The position numbers and the translations under genes were made by a program. 43,175 bases of DNA from a virus: positions 1 to 43,175 of IMG/VR virus record IMGVR_UViG_3300025151_000082; one strand, 5' to 3'. Of this stretch, positions 14,293-23,623 are shown piece after piece (the first letter of the stretch is position 1; each line of letters opens with the position of its first letter). The notes under the pieces are model-generated. The model was not told where the DNA came from, ran no database searches, and was given only the letters and a program-made list of their open reading frames with translations.

Positions 14293-14373
14293 AATCCGGA
14301 TTAACGGGTAGCTCATAGAGTCCGTAACCGAGACCCAGGTATAGGGTAGTAGTGGTCCGAAAGGGCAACCATT
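14293..14373 (+). ncRNA. Structured 5' leader of the major capsid mRNA (candidate)
   Basis: The 128-bp gap holds four successive inverted repeats. These are the AATCCGGATT palindrome (14293-14302) and ACGG-GCTC-ATA-GAGT-CCGT (14304-14325, with a 3-nt bulge). ACCC/GGGT (14333-14347) follows. The last is AGTGGT-CC-GAAA-GG-GCA-ACCATT (14351-14373), with a GNRA tetraloop and a GCA bulge. The capsid ribosome site (AAGGAGGA) follows at 14393-14400. A regulatory or mRNA-stabilising leader, or a processing site, would suit the most highly expressed gene. No tRNA or known ribozyme core fits. Confidence 0.5.
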
Positions 14374-14405
14374 GCGATAAGTTTAACTTTTGAAGGAGGA
14401 CAATT

Positions 14406-15290
14406 ATGTCAGTTCAAATTACTACCGCTTTTGTCAATCAGTACAAAGCGAATGTTGAACACCTCTTGCAACAAAAAGGTTCGCGCCTACGTCCATTCGT
14501 AAGAGTCGAGTCTCAGAACGCTGAGTACGAGTTTTACGACAGAATAGGTGCTACTAATGCGCAAGAAGTGACTGGTCGTCATCAAGATACTCCACTTATC
14601 ACAGTACCACACGATAGAAGACGTGTCTCACTACGTGACTTTGATTGGGCGGAATTGATTGATAGAACCGACCGAATCAGATTGTTAATCGATCCAACTT
14701 CTCCATATGCTCAAAACGCAGGTTTTGCATTAGGTAGAAAAATGGATGAGATTATAATCGCAGGTGCTTTTGGAACAGTTTACACTGGTAAAACTGGAGC
14801 TACATCTGTTACTTTCCCAGCTTCACAACAAATTGCTGTGAACTATGTTGAAAGTGGCGGTGCTACAAACTCTGGTTTAACTATTGGTAAACTTAGAAGA
14901 GCAAAACAAATATTAGACCAAAACGAAACAGATCCATCAGATCCTCGTTACATCATTTGTACAGCAAAACAAATTAATGACTTGCTACAAACAACTGAAG
15001 TAACTAGTGCTGATTTTAACTCTATTAAAGCTTTGGTACAAGGTGACGTTAATTCGTTCATGGGCTTTGAGTTCATTAGAACTGAGCTTGTTGAAACCGA
15101 TTCTAACTCTTACAGACGAGTTATTTGCTACTCAAAATCTGGACTATTGCTTGCAGTAGGTGCAGATATAAATGTAGACATCGGTCCTAGACGCGATAAA
15201 CGTAATTCAACTCAAGTTTACTGTTCAGCTTCATTCGGTACAGTCCGTATGGAAGAAGAAAAAGTACTTGAAATTAAATGTGCAGAATAG
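14406..15290 (+). CDS. Major capsid protein
   Basis: 294 aa, preceded by a strong AAGGAGGA site. The place after the scaffold and before tail tubular A, the length, and segments such as RRVSLRDFDWAELIDRTD, GFALGRKMDEIIIAGAFG and KLRRAKQILDQNE are typical of podoviral HK97-fold coat proteins. No N-terminal delta domain or maturation protease is seen, so the coat is probably assembled with the separate scaffold. Sequence recognition is by position and pattern; the coat role is strongly expected. Confidence 0.88.
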   Translation: MSVQITTAFVNQYKANVEHLLQQKGSRLRPFVRVESQNAEYEFYDRIGATNAQEVTGRHQDTPLITVPHDRRRVSLRDFDWAELIDRTDRIRLLIDPTSPYAQNAGFALGRKMDEIIIAGAFGTVYTGKTGATSVTFPASQQIAVNYVESGGATNSGLTIGKLRRAKQILDQNETDPSDPRYIICTAKQINDLLQTTEVTSADFNSIKALVQGDVNSFMGFEFIRTELVETDSNSYRRVICYSKSGLLLAVGADINVDIGPRRDKRNSTQVYCSASFGTVRMEEEKVLEIKCAE

Positions 15291-15300
15291 GAGGTAGACA

Positions 15301-15798
15301 ATGGCTGTAACAACTCAGAAATCAACAGAGTATACTAATAGCACTGCAGATCCTATTACTACTCAAGCAAGACCGGATGAAATGCATGGGAGATTAAGAA
15401 TTATGTTCTTTACTCATGACCAAGACGGTGCAGGAGATGCAACTTCTAGTGTAGCTTTAGGTAAGCTACCAGCTGGACGTGTGCGTGTCTTGACTTCTCT
15501 ATCAAGAGCTTATGTTAACTGGACTACTAGTTCAGCTGCATTAGATCTTGGATGGGATGCTTATACTAATGCTGACGGCACAGCAGTTGCTGCTGACTCA
15601 GACGGTCTCGTTGACGGTCTAGACGTAGATACTGTTGGTTATCAAACATTAGAGGGTGCACTAGCTGGCATTAAAGCTACTGGTGGTACTCATACGTTTG
15701 ACAGTAAAGATGGTGTTGTAATAAGAGCAACATCTCAAGGTACTGCAATCGCATCAGGTGATGACCTTGTAGGTTATCTAATCTATGTTATAGATTAA
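15301..15798 (+). CDS. Virion protein next to the capsid gene (possible decoration protein)
   Basis: 165 aa with GGAGG upstream, 10 bp after the capsid stop. Rich in Gly, Ala, Asp and Thr, beta-strand dominated, no membrane segments. The position between coat and tail genes and a high-expression ribosome site suggest a head decoration or head-completion protein. Family unknown. Confidence 0.6.
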   Translation: MAVTTQKSTEYTNSTADPITTQARPDEMHGRLRIMFFTHDQDGAGDATSSVALGKLPAGRVRVLTSLSRAYVNWTTSSAALDLGWDAYTNADGTAVAADSDGLVDGLDVDTVGYQTLEGALAGIKATGGTHTFDSKDGVVIRATSQGTAIASGDDLVGYLIYVID

Positions 15799-15806
15799 TA
15801 TAAATA

Positions 15807-15826
15807 GGGGAGCCTTCGGGCTCCCC
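15807..15826 (+). terminator. Perfect 8-bp UUCG hairpin after the capsid genes
   Basis: GGGGAGCC-TTCG-GGCTCCCC, an ultra-stable stem with a UUCG tetraloop 9 nt after the stop. No U-run follows (GCTTGG instead), and the next ribosome site GGAGG begins 5 nt later. It may stabilise the 3' end of a processed capsid mRNA or partly terminate, which would set capsid above tail expression. Confidence 0.65.
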
Positions 15827-15839
15827 GCTTGGAGGTAAA

Positions 15840-16445
15840 ATGGCAACAGCATCAGCAGACATTAATATCGTAAACAGAGCTTTAACTTTGTTAGGTGTTA
15901 ATACAATTACTGCTTTAACTGATTCAGATAAGGCAGCTTCTACAGCTTCTGTATTATGGGATGATACAAGAGCCGCAGTTTTTAGGGCACATCCTTGGAA
16001 CTGCTTAACAAAAAGAGTAGCATTATCAAAAGACTCATCATCACCAGCTTATGGTTATGATAACAGATTTCAATTACCAGCAGACTTTTTAAGACTTATA
16101 CAATTAGAAAATGCTACGGATAACTATCAGATCGAAAACGATTTTATTCTATATGACGGAGATACACTTAATGTACAATATTTAGCTCTAGTTACTGATG
16201 TAACTAAGTATGATACATTATTGATTGATGCACTTGCTGCTAGATTAGCGGCTGAATTAGCACAACCACTACTACAAAGTTCTACAGCAATGGAACAAAT
16301 GTGGCAAATGTATACATTAAAACTTAAAGAAGCTAGATACGTCGATGCTCAAGAAAATTGTCAAGACGTAGTCGATGCAGATTACTGGATCGATTCAAGA
16401 GGTGGTTTAAAACGTCCTAATATAGAAACACCACCAAGGAGTTAA
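15840..16445 (+). CDS. Tail tubular protein A (gp11-like adaptor)
   Basis: 201 aa, as in T7 gp11. It forms the ring joining portal to nozzle. The N-terminus INIVNRALTLLGVNTI and AAVFRAHPWNC, and the central NRFQLPADFLRLIQ, are characteristic of the family. The next gene is the gp12 counterpart. GGAGG lies 5 nt before the ATG. Confidence 0.9.
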   Translation: MATASADINIVNRALTLLGVNTITALTDSDKAASTASVLWDDTRAAVFRAHPWNCLTKRVALSKDSSSPAYGYDNRFQLPADFLRLIQLENATDNYQIENDFILYDGDTLNVQYLALVTDVTKYDTLLIDALAARLAAELAQPLLQSSTAMEQMWQMYTLKLKEARYVDAQENCQDVVDADYWIDSRGGLKRPNIETPPRS

Positions 16446-16446
16446 A

Positions 16447-18807
16447 GTGGCAAAAGTTACGCCAGTACAAACTAACTTCACAGGAGGAGAAATTACTCCT
16501 AAAATGCATGGTCGTGTAGACCTGCAAAAGTATGGTGCTAGCTGTAAAACTCTTAAAAACTTTATTTGTTTTCCTCACGGTGGAATTGTTAAAAGATCAG
16601 GTACACGGTATATAGCCGAGTGTAAAGATAGTGCAAACACTAAAAGACTTATTCCATTTGTATTTAGTACTACACAAGCTTATATATTAGAGTTTGGTAA
16701 TGATTATATAAGGTTCTATCGTAATGAAGGACAGATTTTAGACTCTGGTTCAGCATACGAAATATCAAGCCCTTGGGGCGAAGAGTATTTAGATGGACTA
16801 TCATTTACACAATCAGCAGATATTTTGTATGTAACTCACCCTGAATTTAAACCTAGAAAAGTAACAAGAACCGGCCATACTACTTGGACTGTAGCTGAGT
16901 TTGATCAAACAGATGGACCGTACCTTGATCAAAATACATCTGCTACAACTATGACTCCTAGTCATGCATCAGGTTCAAGTAGAACAATTACAGCAAGTGT
17001 CAGTACTTTTGCTAGTACAGATGTAGGAAGATTAATAAGGTTAAAACACAGTAGTACTTGGGGTTATGCTAAGGTTACTGGATTTACTTCAGCGACCGTG
17101 GTTACAGTCACTATTTTAAGTGATTTTGGTGGTACAGGTAGTACAACTGATTGGAGACTAGGTGCTTGGTCAGATACTACAGGTTGGCCAACATGTGTTA
17201 CATTCTATCAAGATCGATTATTCTTTGCTAATACTACAAATCAACCAAACACAGTATATAGTAGTAAGTCAGGAGACTTTGAAAACTTTGCGCCTACAGC
17301 TACTGACGGTGCAGTTACCGATGACTCAGCCTTAGTATTTACACTAGCAACAAGTCAAGTAAATGCAATACGCTGGATGCAGGGTGCAAGACAATTACAA
17401 TTAGGTACATCAGACGGACCATTTCTTATGTCATCAGGATCTGATAACTTAGCACTAACGCCTACAAACGTAACAGTAAATAGAGAAACATCAGATGGTG
17501 TAGCAGCTCAAATACCAATAACTGCTGGACGTGCTACACTTTTTACAGATAGAAATAAATTAAGAATTAGAGAGCTAGCTTATAAATATGACATTGACGG
17601 TTTTGTAACACCAGACCTATCATTAATAGGTGAGCATATTGTATCAGGCTCTACAATAAAGAGTATTGCTTATGCAAGGTCTCCTAATAATTTAGTGTGG
17701 GTTTTGTTAGAAGATGGTGGTTTAAGGTGTTTGACTTATGAGAGAGAACAGGATGTTGTAGCTTGGCATAGACATATACCAGGAGGTACTCTTGGTAATT
17801 GTACAGTTACTGTAACAGATTACGCTAATATAGCAAATAATTCAAAACTAGTTTTAACAAAATCAGATGGTACAACTACAACTTTTTATTCTGCTACATC
17901 TTCTACGTCTGGAAAGTTTCATAGTACAACTAGTAATAACCAAACAGCTACAAACTTAAAAACATTAGTAGATGCTGACTCTGATTTCACAGCAACTGTT
18001 GCTAGTAATGTAGTAACTATAAAAGAAACATCAAGAGCAGGTGCTAGTCCTTTAACAATTACAACAGGTGATTCTACAAGACTAGCTATAACAAGTCAAG
18101 CAGAAGCTAAGGTGTTAAGTATTGCAGTTATACCTACAGCAACTGAAACTGAAGATCAGCTTTATATGATAGTTGAAAGAACAATTAATGGATCTACAAA
18201 ACATTATGTAGAATTTTTAGAAGAAATATTTGATACAAACGAAGGTAAGTCAGTTAGTAACGCTTTCTTTGTTGATTCAGGTTTAACTTATACTGGTGCC
18301 TCTGCTAATAGTGTATCAGGTTTAACTCATTTAGAAGGTGAAACAGTTCAAGTATTAGTTGATGGTGCAGTACACCCAAATAGAACTGTCTCGTCAGGTG
18401 CTGTTAGTTTAGCTAGTTCTGGTACTGAGATTAGTGTCGGTTTAGCGTATCAAGGTAAGCTAGTAACCTTAGACCCTGAAGTACAGACAGAAACAGGAGC
18501 ATCACAAGGTAAGGTAAGACGTATTGAACGAGCTACGGTTAGAGTTGTAGATACCTATAACCTTAAAATTGCAGCTGAAACATTACCACTTGAAGAATTA
18601 GATTTTAGAGATACTGGAGGCTTAGAAGCAGTACCATTTAGAGAAGGCGCTCAGTCTATGGACACAGTAACACTATTTACCGGGGATAAGAGAGTATTGA
18701 TTTCTCATACTCCAGATCGTAAATTTAACCTAGTTGTACAGCATGACCAACCTCAGCCTTGTACAGTTTTAGCAATAATGTATGCATTGGTGGTGTCCGA
18801 TCGATGA
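16447..18807 (+). CDS. Tail tubular protein B (gp12-like nozzle)
   Basis: 786 aa from GTG 16447, about the size of T7 gp12. It builds the tail nozzle. The N-terminus NFTGGEITPKMHGRVDLQKY then CFPHGGIVKRSGTRYIAE is the family hallmark. The rest is a beta-rich, Thr/Ser-rich body with ITAGRATLFTDRNKLRIREL in the middle. It follows the adaptor gene by 1 nt. Confidence 0.9.
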   Translation: MAKVTPVQTNFTGGEITPKMHGRVDLQKYGASCKTLKNFICFPHGGIVKRSGTRYIAECKDSANTKRLIPFVFSTTQAYILEFGNDYIRFYRNEGQILDSGSAYEISSPWGEEYLDGLSFTQSADILYVTHPEFKPRKVTRTGHTTWTVAEFDQTDGPYLDQNTSATTMTPSHASGSSRTITASVSTFASTDVGRLIRLKHSSTWGYAKVTGFTSATVVTVTILSDFGGTGSTTDWRLGAWSDTTGWPTCVTFYQDRLFFANTTNQPNTVYSSKSGDFENFAPTATDGAVTDDSALVFTLATSQVNAIRWMQGARQLQLGTSDGPFLMSSGSDNLALTPTNVTVNRETSDGVAAQIPITAGRATLFTDRNKLRIRELAYKYDIDGFVTPDLSLIGEHIVSGSTIKSIAYARSPNNLVWVLLEDGGLRCLTYEREQDVVAWHRHIPGGTLGNCTVTVTDYANIANNSKLVLTKSDGTTTTFYSATSSTSGKFHSTTSNNQTATNLKTLVDADSDFTATVASNVVTIKETSRAGASPLTITTGDSTRLAITSQAEAKVLSIAVIPTATETEDQLYMIVERTINGSTKHYVEFLEEIFDTNEGKSVSNAFFVDSGLTYTGASANSVSGLTHLEGETVQVLVDGAVHPNRTVSSGAVSLASSGTEISVGLAYQGKLVTLDPEVQTETGASQGKVRRIERATVRVVDTYNLKIAAETLPLEELDFRDTGGLEAVPFREGAQSMDTVTLFTGDKRVLISHTPDRKFNLVVQHDQPQPCTVLAIMYALVVSDR

Positions 18808-18844
18808 TAAATAGTCTATTATTACGAATTATGGAGGTTTACTT

Positions 18845-19306
18845 ATGTGCGTAACAGCTATGATAGCTATGACAGTAGCTAGTACAGCAATGACCATTCA
18901 AGGTCAAAGACAGGCTGCTAAGTCTCAAAAAGCTATGCATGAATATAATGCTAAGGTACAAGAAAACAACGCGATTATAGCCGAACAAAATGCCCAGTTT
19001 GAAAATGAAAAACACAAGGATAATCTTAGAAGAATATTAGGTGACCAAAAAACTTCTTATGGCGCTTCTGGTGTAACTAGAACAGGTAGTAGTTTAGATG
19101 TACAACTTGATACAATAACTCAAGGTGAATTAGATTCATTAACTATTTTATATGGTGGTGACATAAAAGCTGAGGGAGCAAGAATGTCTGCAGTTTCTCA
19201 AAGGATGGCTGGTGATGCCGTAATTCAAGAATCTAAAACTAAGATTGGTCAGACTATATTGGCTGGTGGTAACCAAGCATTAATGATTAAGGAGTCTTAC
19301 GGGTAA
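18845..19306 (+). CDS. Internal virion protein (T7 gp14-like)
   Basis: 153 aa. A short Ala/Met-rich hydrophobic N-terminus (MCVTAMIAMTVASTAMTI) precedes a helical, Gln/Asn-rich region. YGASGVTRTGSSLDVQLD is typical of gp14-type proteins that form part of the ejection tunnel in the outer membrane. GGAGG precedes the ATG. Confidence 0.8.
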   Translation: MCVTAMIAMTVASTAMTIQGQRQAAKSQKAMHEYNAKVQENNAIIAEQNAQFENEKHKDNLRRILGDQKTSYGASGVTRTGSSLDVQLDTITQGELDSLTILYGGDIKAEGARMSAVSQRMAGDAVIQESKTKIGQTILAGGNQALMIKESYG

Positions 19307-20301
19307 TGATACAAGTACCAGGAACAACACAAACTATAAATAAAAACCCGCAAACAGAAGTAGATGCTGCTAAAGCTTGGGTATTTAATAAGTCAGCTGA
19401 ACTTAGCATAAAAAATGAAGAGCATAGCAACGCAATTTTAAGTCAAGTTAATAGTGATGCTTATATGAATGACCTAAGCTATATGGATGGTTCAAACCCT
19501 AATACTTATACAAACCAAAAGAAAAACTATATAGACGAGTTATTAGCTGATCCAAGCTACACAGCACCTAACCCATTAGCACAAGAACTTTGGGGGCAGT
19601 ATACACAAGTATTTAAACAAGACCAAATTAATAAAGCTATTGCCGTAGAGTTACAACCTAGAATGGAAGCAAAAACTAACCTAATAAAAAGAGGTATTGA
19701 TGATAATGTAAAATCAATTCAACAAGATCCTCTTTCTTATAATACTAAGGTTGCAGAATTTAATATGGTTATGGGTGAGCAAAATGAATTTATACCACCT
19801 GCTCAAGCTAGAGATTTAAAAGATAGTGGCTTAAAATCATACAAAAATGCTTATATAGATGGTATGATAAAATTAGATCCAGGTGCTCTTGTACAAGAGA
19901 TTATACAAGGAAAACACGACGAACTTTCAGAGCAACAATTATTTAATCACTATAGTGCAGGTATTAGTGCTTATAAAGCCAAGTCTAAAAAAGATGTTGA
20001 GACTATTATTAATTTAATAAAAGAAGAAGAAGTAAATATTTTAGAAGATGGCGGAGAGATACTTAACTCACAGTTACAAAATATTAATTTTAATGAGCTA
20101 GCATCAGATGAAATACTTCTTAAAGTAGCGGCCACAGCACCATGGTTTAATGATAAATTAAAAGTAGAAAGTGATAAAGATGGTACTTATATTTTTAGTG
20201 GTTCACTAAGTGAATCATTAAAAAATGGAAATGCTTTACCTGTAAGAAATATAAACCAAGGTAACAGACTTATTAAACATATTTCGAGGTTAATACCGTA
20301 A
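19306..20301 (+). CDS. Internal virion / ejection protein 1
   Basis: 331 aa, coupled to both neighbours by TAATG overlaps. It has long helical, Lys/Asn/Gln-rich stretches and no membrane segments. Position after the gp14-like gene suggests an internal core or ejectosome protein. No close family is recognised. Confidence 0.65.
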   Translation: MIQVPGTTQTINKNPQTEVDAAKAWVFNKSAELSIKNEEHSNAILSQVNSDAYMNDLSYMDGSNPNTYTNQKKNYIDELLADPSYTAPNPLAQELWGQYTQVFKQDQINKAIAVELQPRMEAKTNLIKRGIDDNVKSIQQDPLSYNTKVAEFNMVMGEQNEFIPPAQARDLKDSGLKSYKNAYIDGMIKLDPGALVQEIIQGKHDELSEQQLFNHYSAGISAYKAKSKKDVETIINLIKEEEVNILEDGGEILNSQLQNINFNELASDEILLKVAATAPWFNDKLKVESDKDGTYIFSGSLSESLKNGNALPVRNINQGNRLIKHISRLIP

Positions 20302-21812
20302 TGGCTAAGATAAGTACATATACAAGAAAACAAGGTGTAAGCTTACCTACAGGAACAGGTTTTACGGCAGCAACTCGAAAAACGGCTTCTAGTTCAACCG
20401 ATCTAGGAAAAAGTCTTTTAGAAATAGGTAATACTTTGTTACAAGCTGGACAGGCAAGAAAAAATAATGTAAGCGCTGGTGCAAACGTAAAAATGCTTCT
20501 TTCTAAAATAGGAGATGAATCATTTAGAGTAGGTCTTGATCGTGACCTATTAGATATACCACAAAAAGCAATGGACGCTGGCGGTGACTGGTTTGTGGCA
20601 ACTAAAGAACTTTCAGAAAAATATGGTCTTGACTTTAATAATAAAGCCTCAGCCAAAGCAATATTTACAGCGATGGATGCCCAATATAGAAGAAAAATGA
20701 ATCAATTTAACAATGATAAAACTGGTTATATTTTATCAAGTATACCAGGAGCAAAAGAATTAGTAGATGGTTTAAGCCCAAATGATCAAGCATACCATGA
20801 AAATCTTCAACTTATAGCTGCTGAAAATAATATAAAACTAGACAATGGTTTTGATACTAATTTTCTTAAGTCAGAAGCTACTCAATATGCAGCTTTAAGC
20901 GCAACAGGAAAATATGCATACTTAGAAGGTAAAAAACAAACTATGGGTAAAGATGTATTTCACCAATTTTTAAAAGGTATGTCACAAACAAAAGGTGGAA
21001 TACCTCAAACAGATTATTATGCTACAAACTTAGATCAAACAGGAGCTACTAAATGGTTTAATGCTAATGCTACAGAAGAGGATATTGCACAGCACGAACT
21101 TAGTACAGACATAAACACCGGAGCTCAAGAAATAGCAGGGGAGTTGCTACCACTTTTATACGGCGGTAACCAAGGTCCTAGAAAAGAGTTTGTCACAAAG
21201 TTTAAACAGTTGATTTATCAATATATGGGAAATGGACATGACGTAACAACTGCTACAAGACTCGTTAAAGATGAAATAATATTTAAAGATATGAAACATG
21301 TTAAAGAAGATATGGATATGGTAGCAATAATAAATAAGAGAGAGTTAGGTGAAAAGTTTGGTGCTAACCTTGAAAATATAGAGAGTTTTATGGGTTATAC
21401 ACACTTGAAAGATGTAAAAAGATTTGTGATAGACTATGTTTATGACGATCTAATAAAAGACATGCCTGAATTAGAACAAGAAGTTAAAAGCATGTTTCCA
21501 GGTGCATCTGATGAAGTACTACAAAAAGAAGTTGAAAACCTTAAAAGAAAAAAAATTACAAGTACTATGATGGAAAATATGAGGCTTGTTAATACTCAAG
21601 ACCACTCTTTAGGTTTTGCAGTCCAAATAAATGAGGTTTTTGATTTTTATAATGAGTACTCTAAAACTGGCGACGAAATATATATACCTTTTGAAGAAAT
21701 TGCTAAACAAGATGTTCTTAGAGCAGCTAGTCGTAAGTATGGCACTAACGATCCTGATGCTTTTAATTTTGTTCCAAGGATGATTGGTATTGAAATGCCG
21801 GAGAAAGAATGA
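20301..21812 (+). CDS. Internal virion / ejection protein 2
   Basis: 503 aa, helical, rich in Lys, Asp and Asn. It probably corresponds to T7 gp15 by place in the order. No lytic transglycosylase motif (such as an SLT ES/GLMQ signature) is visible. It overlaps the next gene as ATGA; the new frame begins with a T8 run, which could allow slippage but gives no obvious fusion. Confidence 0.65.
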   Translation: MAKISTYTRKQGVSLPTGTGFTAATRKTASSSTDLGKSLLEIGNTLLQAGQARKNNVSAGANVKMLLSKIGDESFRVGLDRDLLDIPQKAMDAGGDWFVATKELSEKYGLDFNNKASAKAIFTAMDAQYRRKMNQFNNDKTGYILSSIPGAKELVDGLSPNDQAYHENLQLIAAENNIKLDNGFDTNFLKSEATQYAALSATGKYAYLEGKKQTMGKDVFHQFLKGMSQTKGGIPQTDYYATNLDQTGATKWFNANATEEDIAQHELSTDINTGAQEIAGELLPLLYGGNQGPRKEFVTKFKQLIYQYMGNGHDVTTATRLVKDEIIFKDMKHVKEDMDMVAIINKRELGEKFGANLENIESFMGYTHLKDVKRFVIDYVYDDLIKDMPELEQEVKSMFPGASDEVLQKEVENLKRKKITSTMMENMRLVNTQDHSLGFAVQINEVFDFYNEYSKTGDEIYIPFEEIAKQDVLRAASRKYGTNDPDAFNFVPRMIGIEMPEKE

Positions 21813-23623
21813 GTTTTTTTGCAATTAAAGAAAGGTATACTGAGACACAAGGTTATACTAGTTTATATGATAGACTAAACATTGGGTCTACAGCAGTTTC
21901 AGATGCTGCTTGGGAAAGAGGTTGGAATTTTACAGGTTCTAAGTCTTTAGGAAGAATGTACGACACCTCTTTATTAAAAGGCTTTGAGCAAAGAGTATTA
22001 TCAGGTAATTCATTAAGTCCAGAAGAAGTTAATCATTTACTTGAACTAGACACAAGTGACGAACTTACTTCTTTTGAAATTTTAGGACAAGACCAAGCTT
22101 CTGAAATACTTCAAAAAGAAGGAATGAAAGAACATTTAGAGCTTGACGGACCTATTTCAAATGTACGTTTACGTCGATTAATCGATCGAAAAAAAGAAAG
22201 TATGCGGAATGATTACATATTAAGTCAAGCTGAAGGTAAAACTTTTTGGTATGGTATGGGTATTGAAATGTTTGCAGCAGTCGCAGACCCTTTAAATATA
22301 CCACTTATATTTTCTGCCGCATTTACACAACCTCTCTTTTTAATTAAAAGATTACGAGATGCTAGTAGATTAAGTGCAAACACACAACTCGGAGCTTATA
22401 CAGGTGCTGCGGCAAGTGTTGTTTTAGAAGCTCCTATTTTATATCAAGCTTCTCAAGAACAATTAGATTATGGAGCAGTGAATTCTGTAGTTAACATAGC
22501 TTTTGGTACAGTTTTTTCAGGTGGCCTTGGTGCATTAAGTACTTTAGGTGGTATGGACGCTAGAGCTTTAGGTACCATTGTAGCTCCTAGAGATAAAGCT
22601 GGAAATATAAGACTTACTCCATTTAGAGGTGCTGTTAAGTATACAACTCTTGATGCCCAGGCCGCAAGATCTGCTGCTAATCAGATGTTGCACAATGCTA
22701 AAATAAAAAAAGCCGCCATAGACATTGAAAATGGAGAACCTGTTGATGTATCAGGAATTGATAATATAGATAAAGATATAAGTGCATCTGATATTGATCA
22801 AGCTTTCATTATATCTGAAGATATACAAAAATTTGGAACTCAGCTTCAACAACAAAAAGCTAGACTTAGAAAAGGTACAGGCCCAGAACCAGAAGAACTT
22901 CTCTCAGATTCTCAAATCAAAATTTTACAAAGGGATATTAAAGGACTTGAAAATAAGATAGATAAATTACAAAAAGAATTAGGTACTAAATTTCCAGGAG
23001 TTAATAGACTTATTCAGAAATTGTATGAACATCAAAATATAGTTGTACAAAACCAACCTGGTATTAAAAGAACAGTTGATGGTGTAGAACAAACAATAGA
23101 TCCAAGAAAAGAAAAAGACCCAGAGTTAAAAACAAGATTCATTCAAAAAGAGGCTGAAAAAAGAGCTAGAATAGCACAATCTTCAGACGAACTTGCAGAT
23201 ATGATGGAACAGGTTATGAAAGAAGGACATAACCTCGATCATCTCCTGGCAATGTTTGACCCAGAAAATAAACTCTTTACACCGTCAATGAGGGCTCGTA
23301 GAACGTTTCCAGGCGACAATCGAGCATCTGTTGTTGAAGAAGTAAAAAGATTACTAACACCAATGAGAAGTAAAAAATTAAGACGAATAGCTCAAGCTAA
23401 AAAAGCCTCAGAAGATTTTAACAAAGATATAGACAATCCTGAAACAGGATATGGCGAAAAAATAGAATCTAAAAAAGAACTGGCTAAAGCAATGAATGTT
23501 AAAACAGCGGAATTATTAGAAGAACAATTAAAAGAAATAGAAGCGCTATATGGTAAAACACTAGAAAATAAAGACGTAAAGGCCGCTATTAATAGATTTA
23601 TGAATTGTGAGGATGTTACATGA
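21809..23623 (+). CDS. Internal virion / ejection protein 3
   Basis: 604 aa. Two hydrophobic segments (about 150-180 and 225-250; ADPLNIPLIFSAAF and VNIAFGTVFSGGLGALS) could insert in the host membrane. The C-terminal half is coiled-coil and charged (KGLENKIDKLQKELG). It probably forms the N-terminal part of a gp16-like ejection machine whose remainder is the next gene (ATGA overlap). Confidence 0.65.
   Translation: MSFFAIKERYTETQGYTSLYDRLNIGSTAVSDAAWERGWNFTGSKSLGRMYDTSLLKGFEQRVLSGNSLSPEEVNHLLELDTSDELTSFEILGQDQASEILQKEGMKEHLELDGPISNVRLRRLIDRKKESMRNDYILSQAEGKTFWYGMGIEMFAAVADPLNIPLIFSAAFTQPLFLIKRLRDASRLSANTQLGAYTGAAASVVLEAPILYQASQEQLDYGAVNSVVNIAFGTVFSGGLGALSTLGGMDARALGTIVAPRDKAGNIRLTPFRGAVKYTTLDAQAARSAANQMLHNAKIKKAAIDIENGEPVDVSGIDNIDKDISASDIDQAFIISEDIQKFGTQLQQQKARLRKGTGPEPEELLSDSQIKILQRDIKGLENKIDKLQKELGTKFPGVNRLIQKLYEHQNIVVQNQPGIKRTVDGVEQTIDPRKEKDPELKTRFIQKEAEKRARIAQSSDELADMMEQVMKEGHNLDHLLAMFDPENKLFTPSMRARRTFPGDNRASVVEEVKRLLTPMRSKKLRRIAQAKKASEDFNKDIDNPETGYGEKIESKKELAKAMNVKTAELLEEQLKEIEALYGKTLENKDVKAAINRFMNCEDVT

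Noticed and set aside
14311-14363. Possible hammerhead ribozyme (CCGAAA and a CTCATAGAGTCC segment)
   Set aside because: The CUGANGA core is absent and the three-stem layout does not form.
14300-14375. Possible tRNA in the capsid leader (GTAGCTCATAGAG resembles a D-arm)
   Set aside because: No 7-bp acceptor stem, anticodon arm or TTCRA T-loop could be placed.
20273-20656. 127-codon minus-strand frame opposite the ejection protein gene
   Set aside because: Lies inside a well-supported plus-strand gene and has no family or ribosome site.
21809-21830. Programmed frameshift at the T8 run near the start of ejection protein 3
   Set aside because: The two frames already meet by an ATGA overlap and a slip so near the start gives no sensible fusion.
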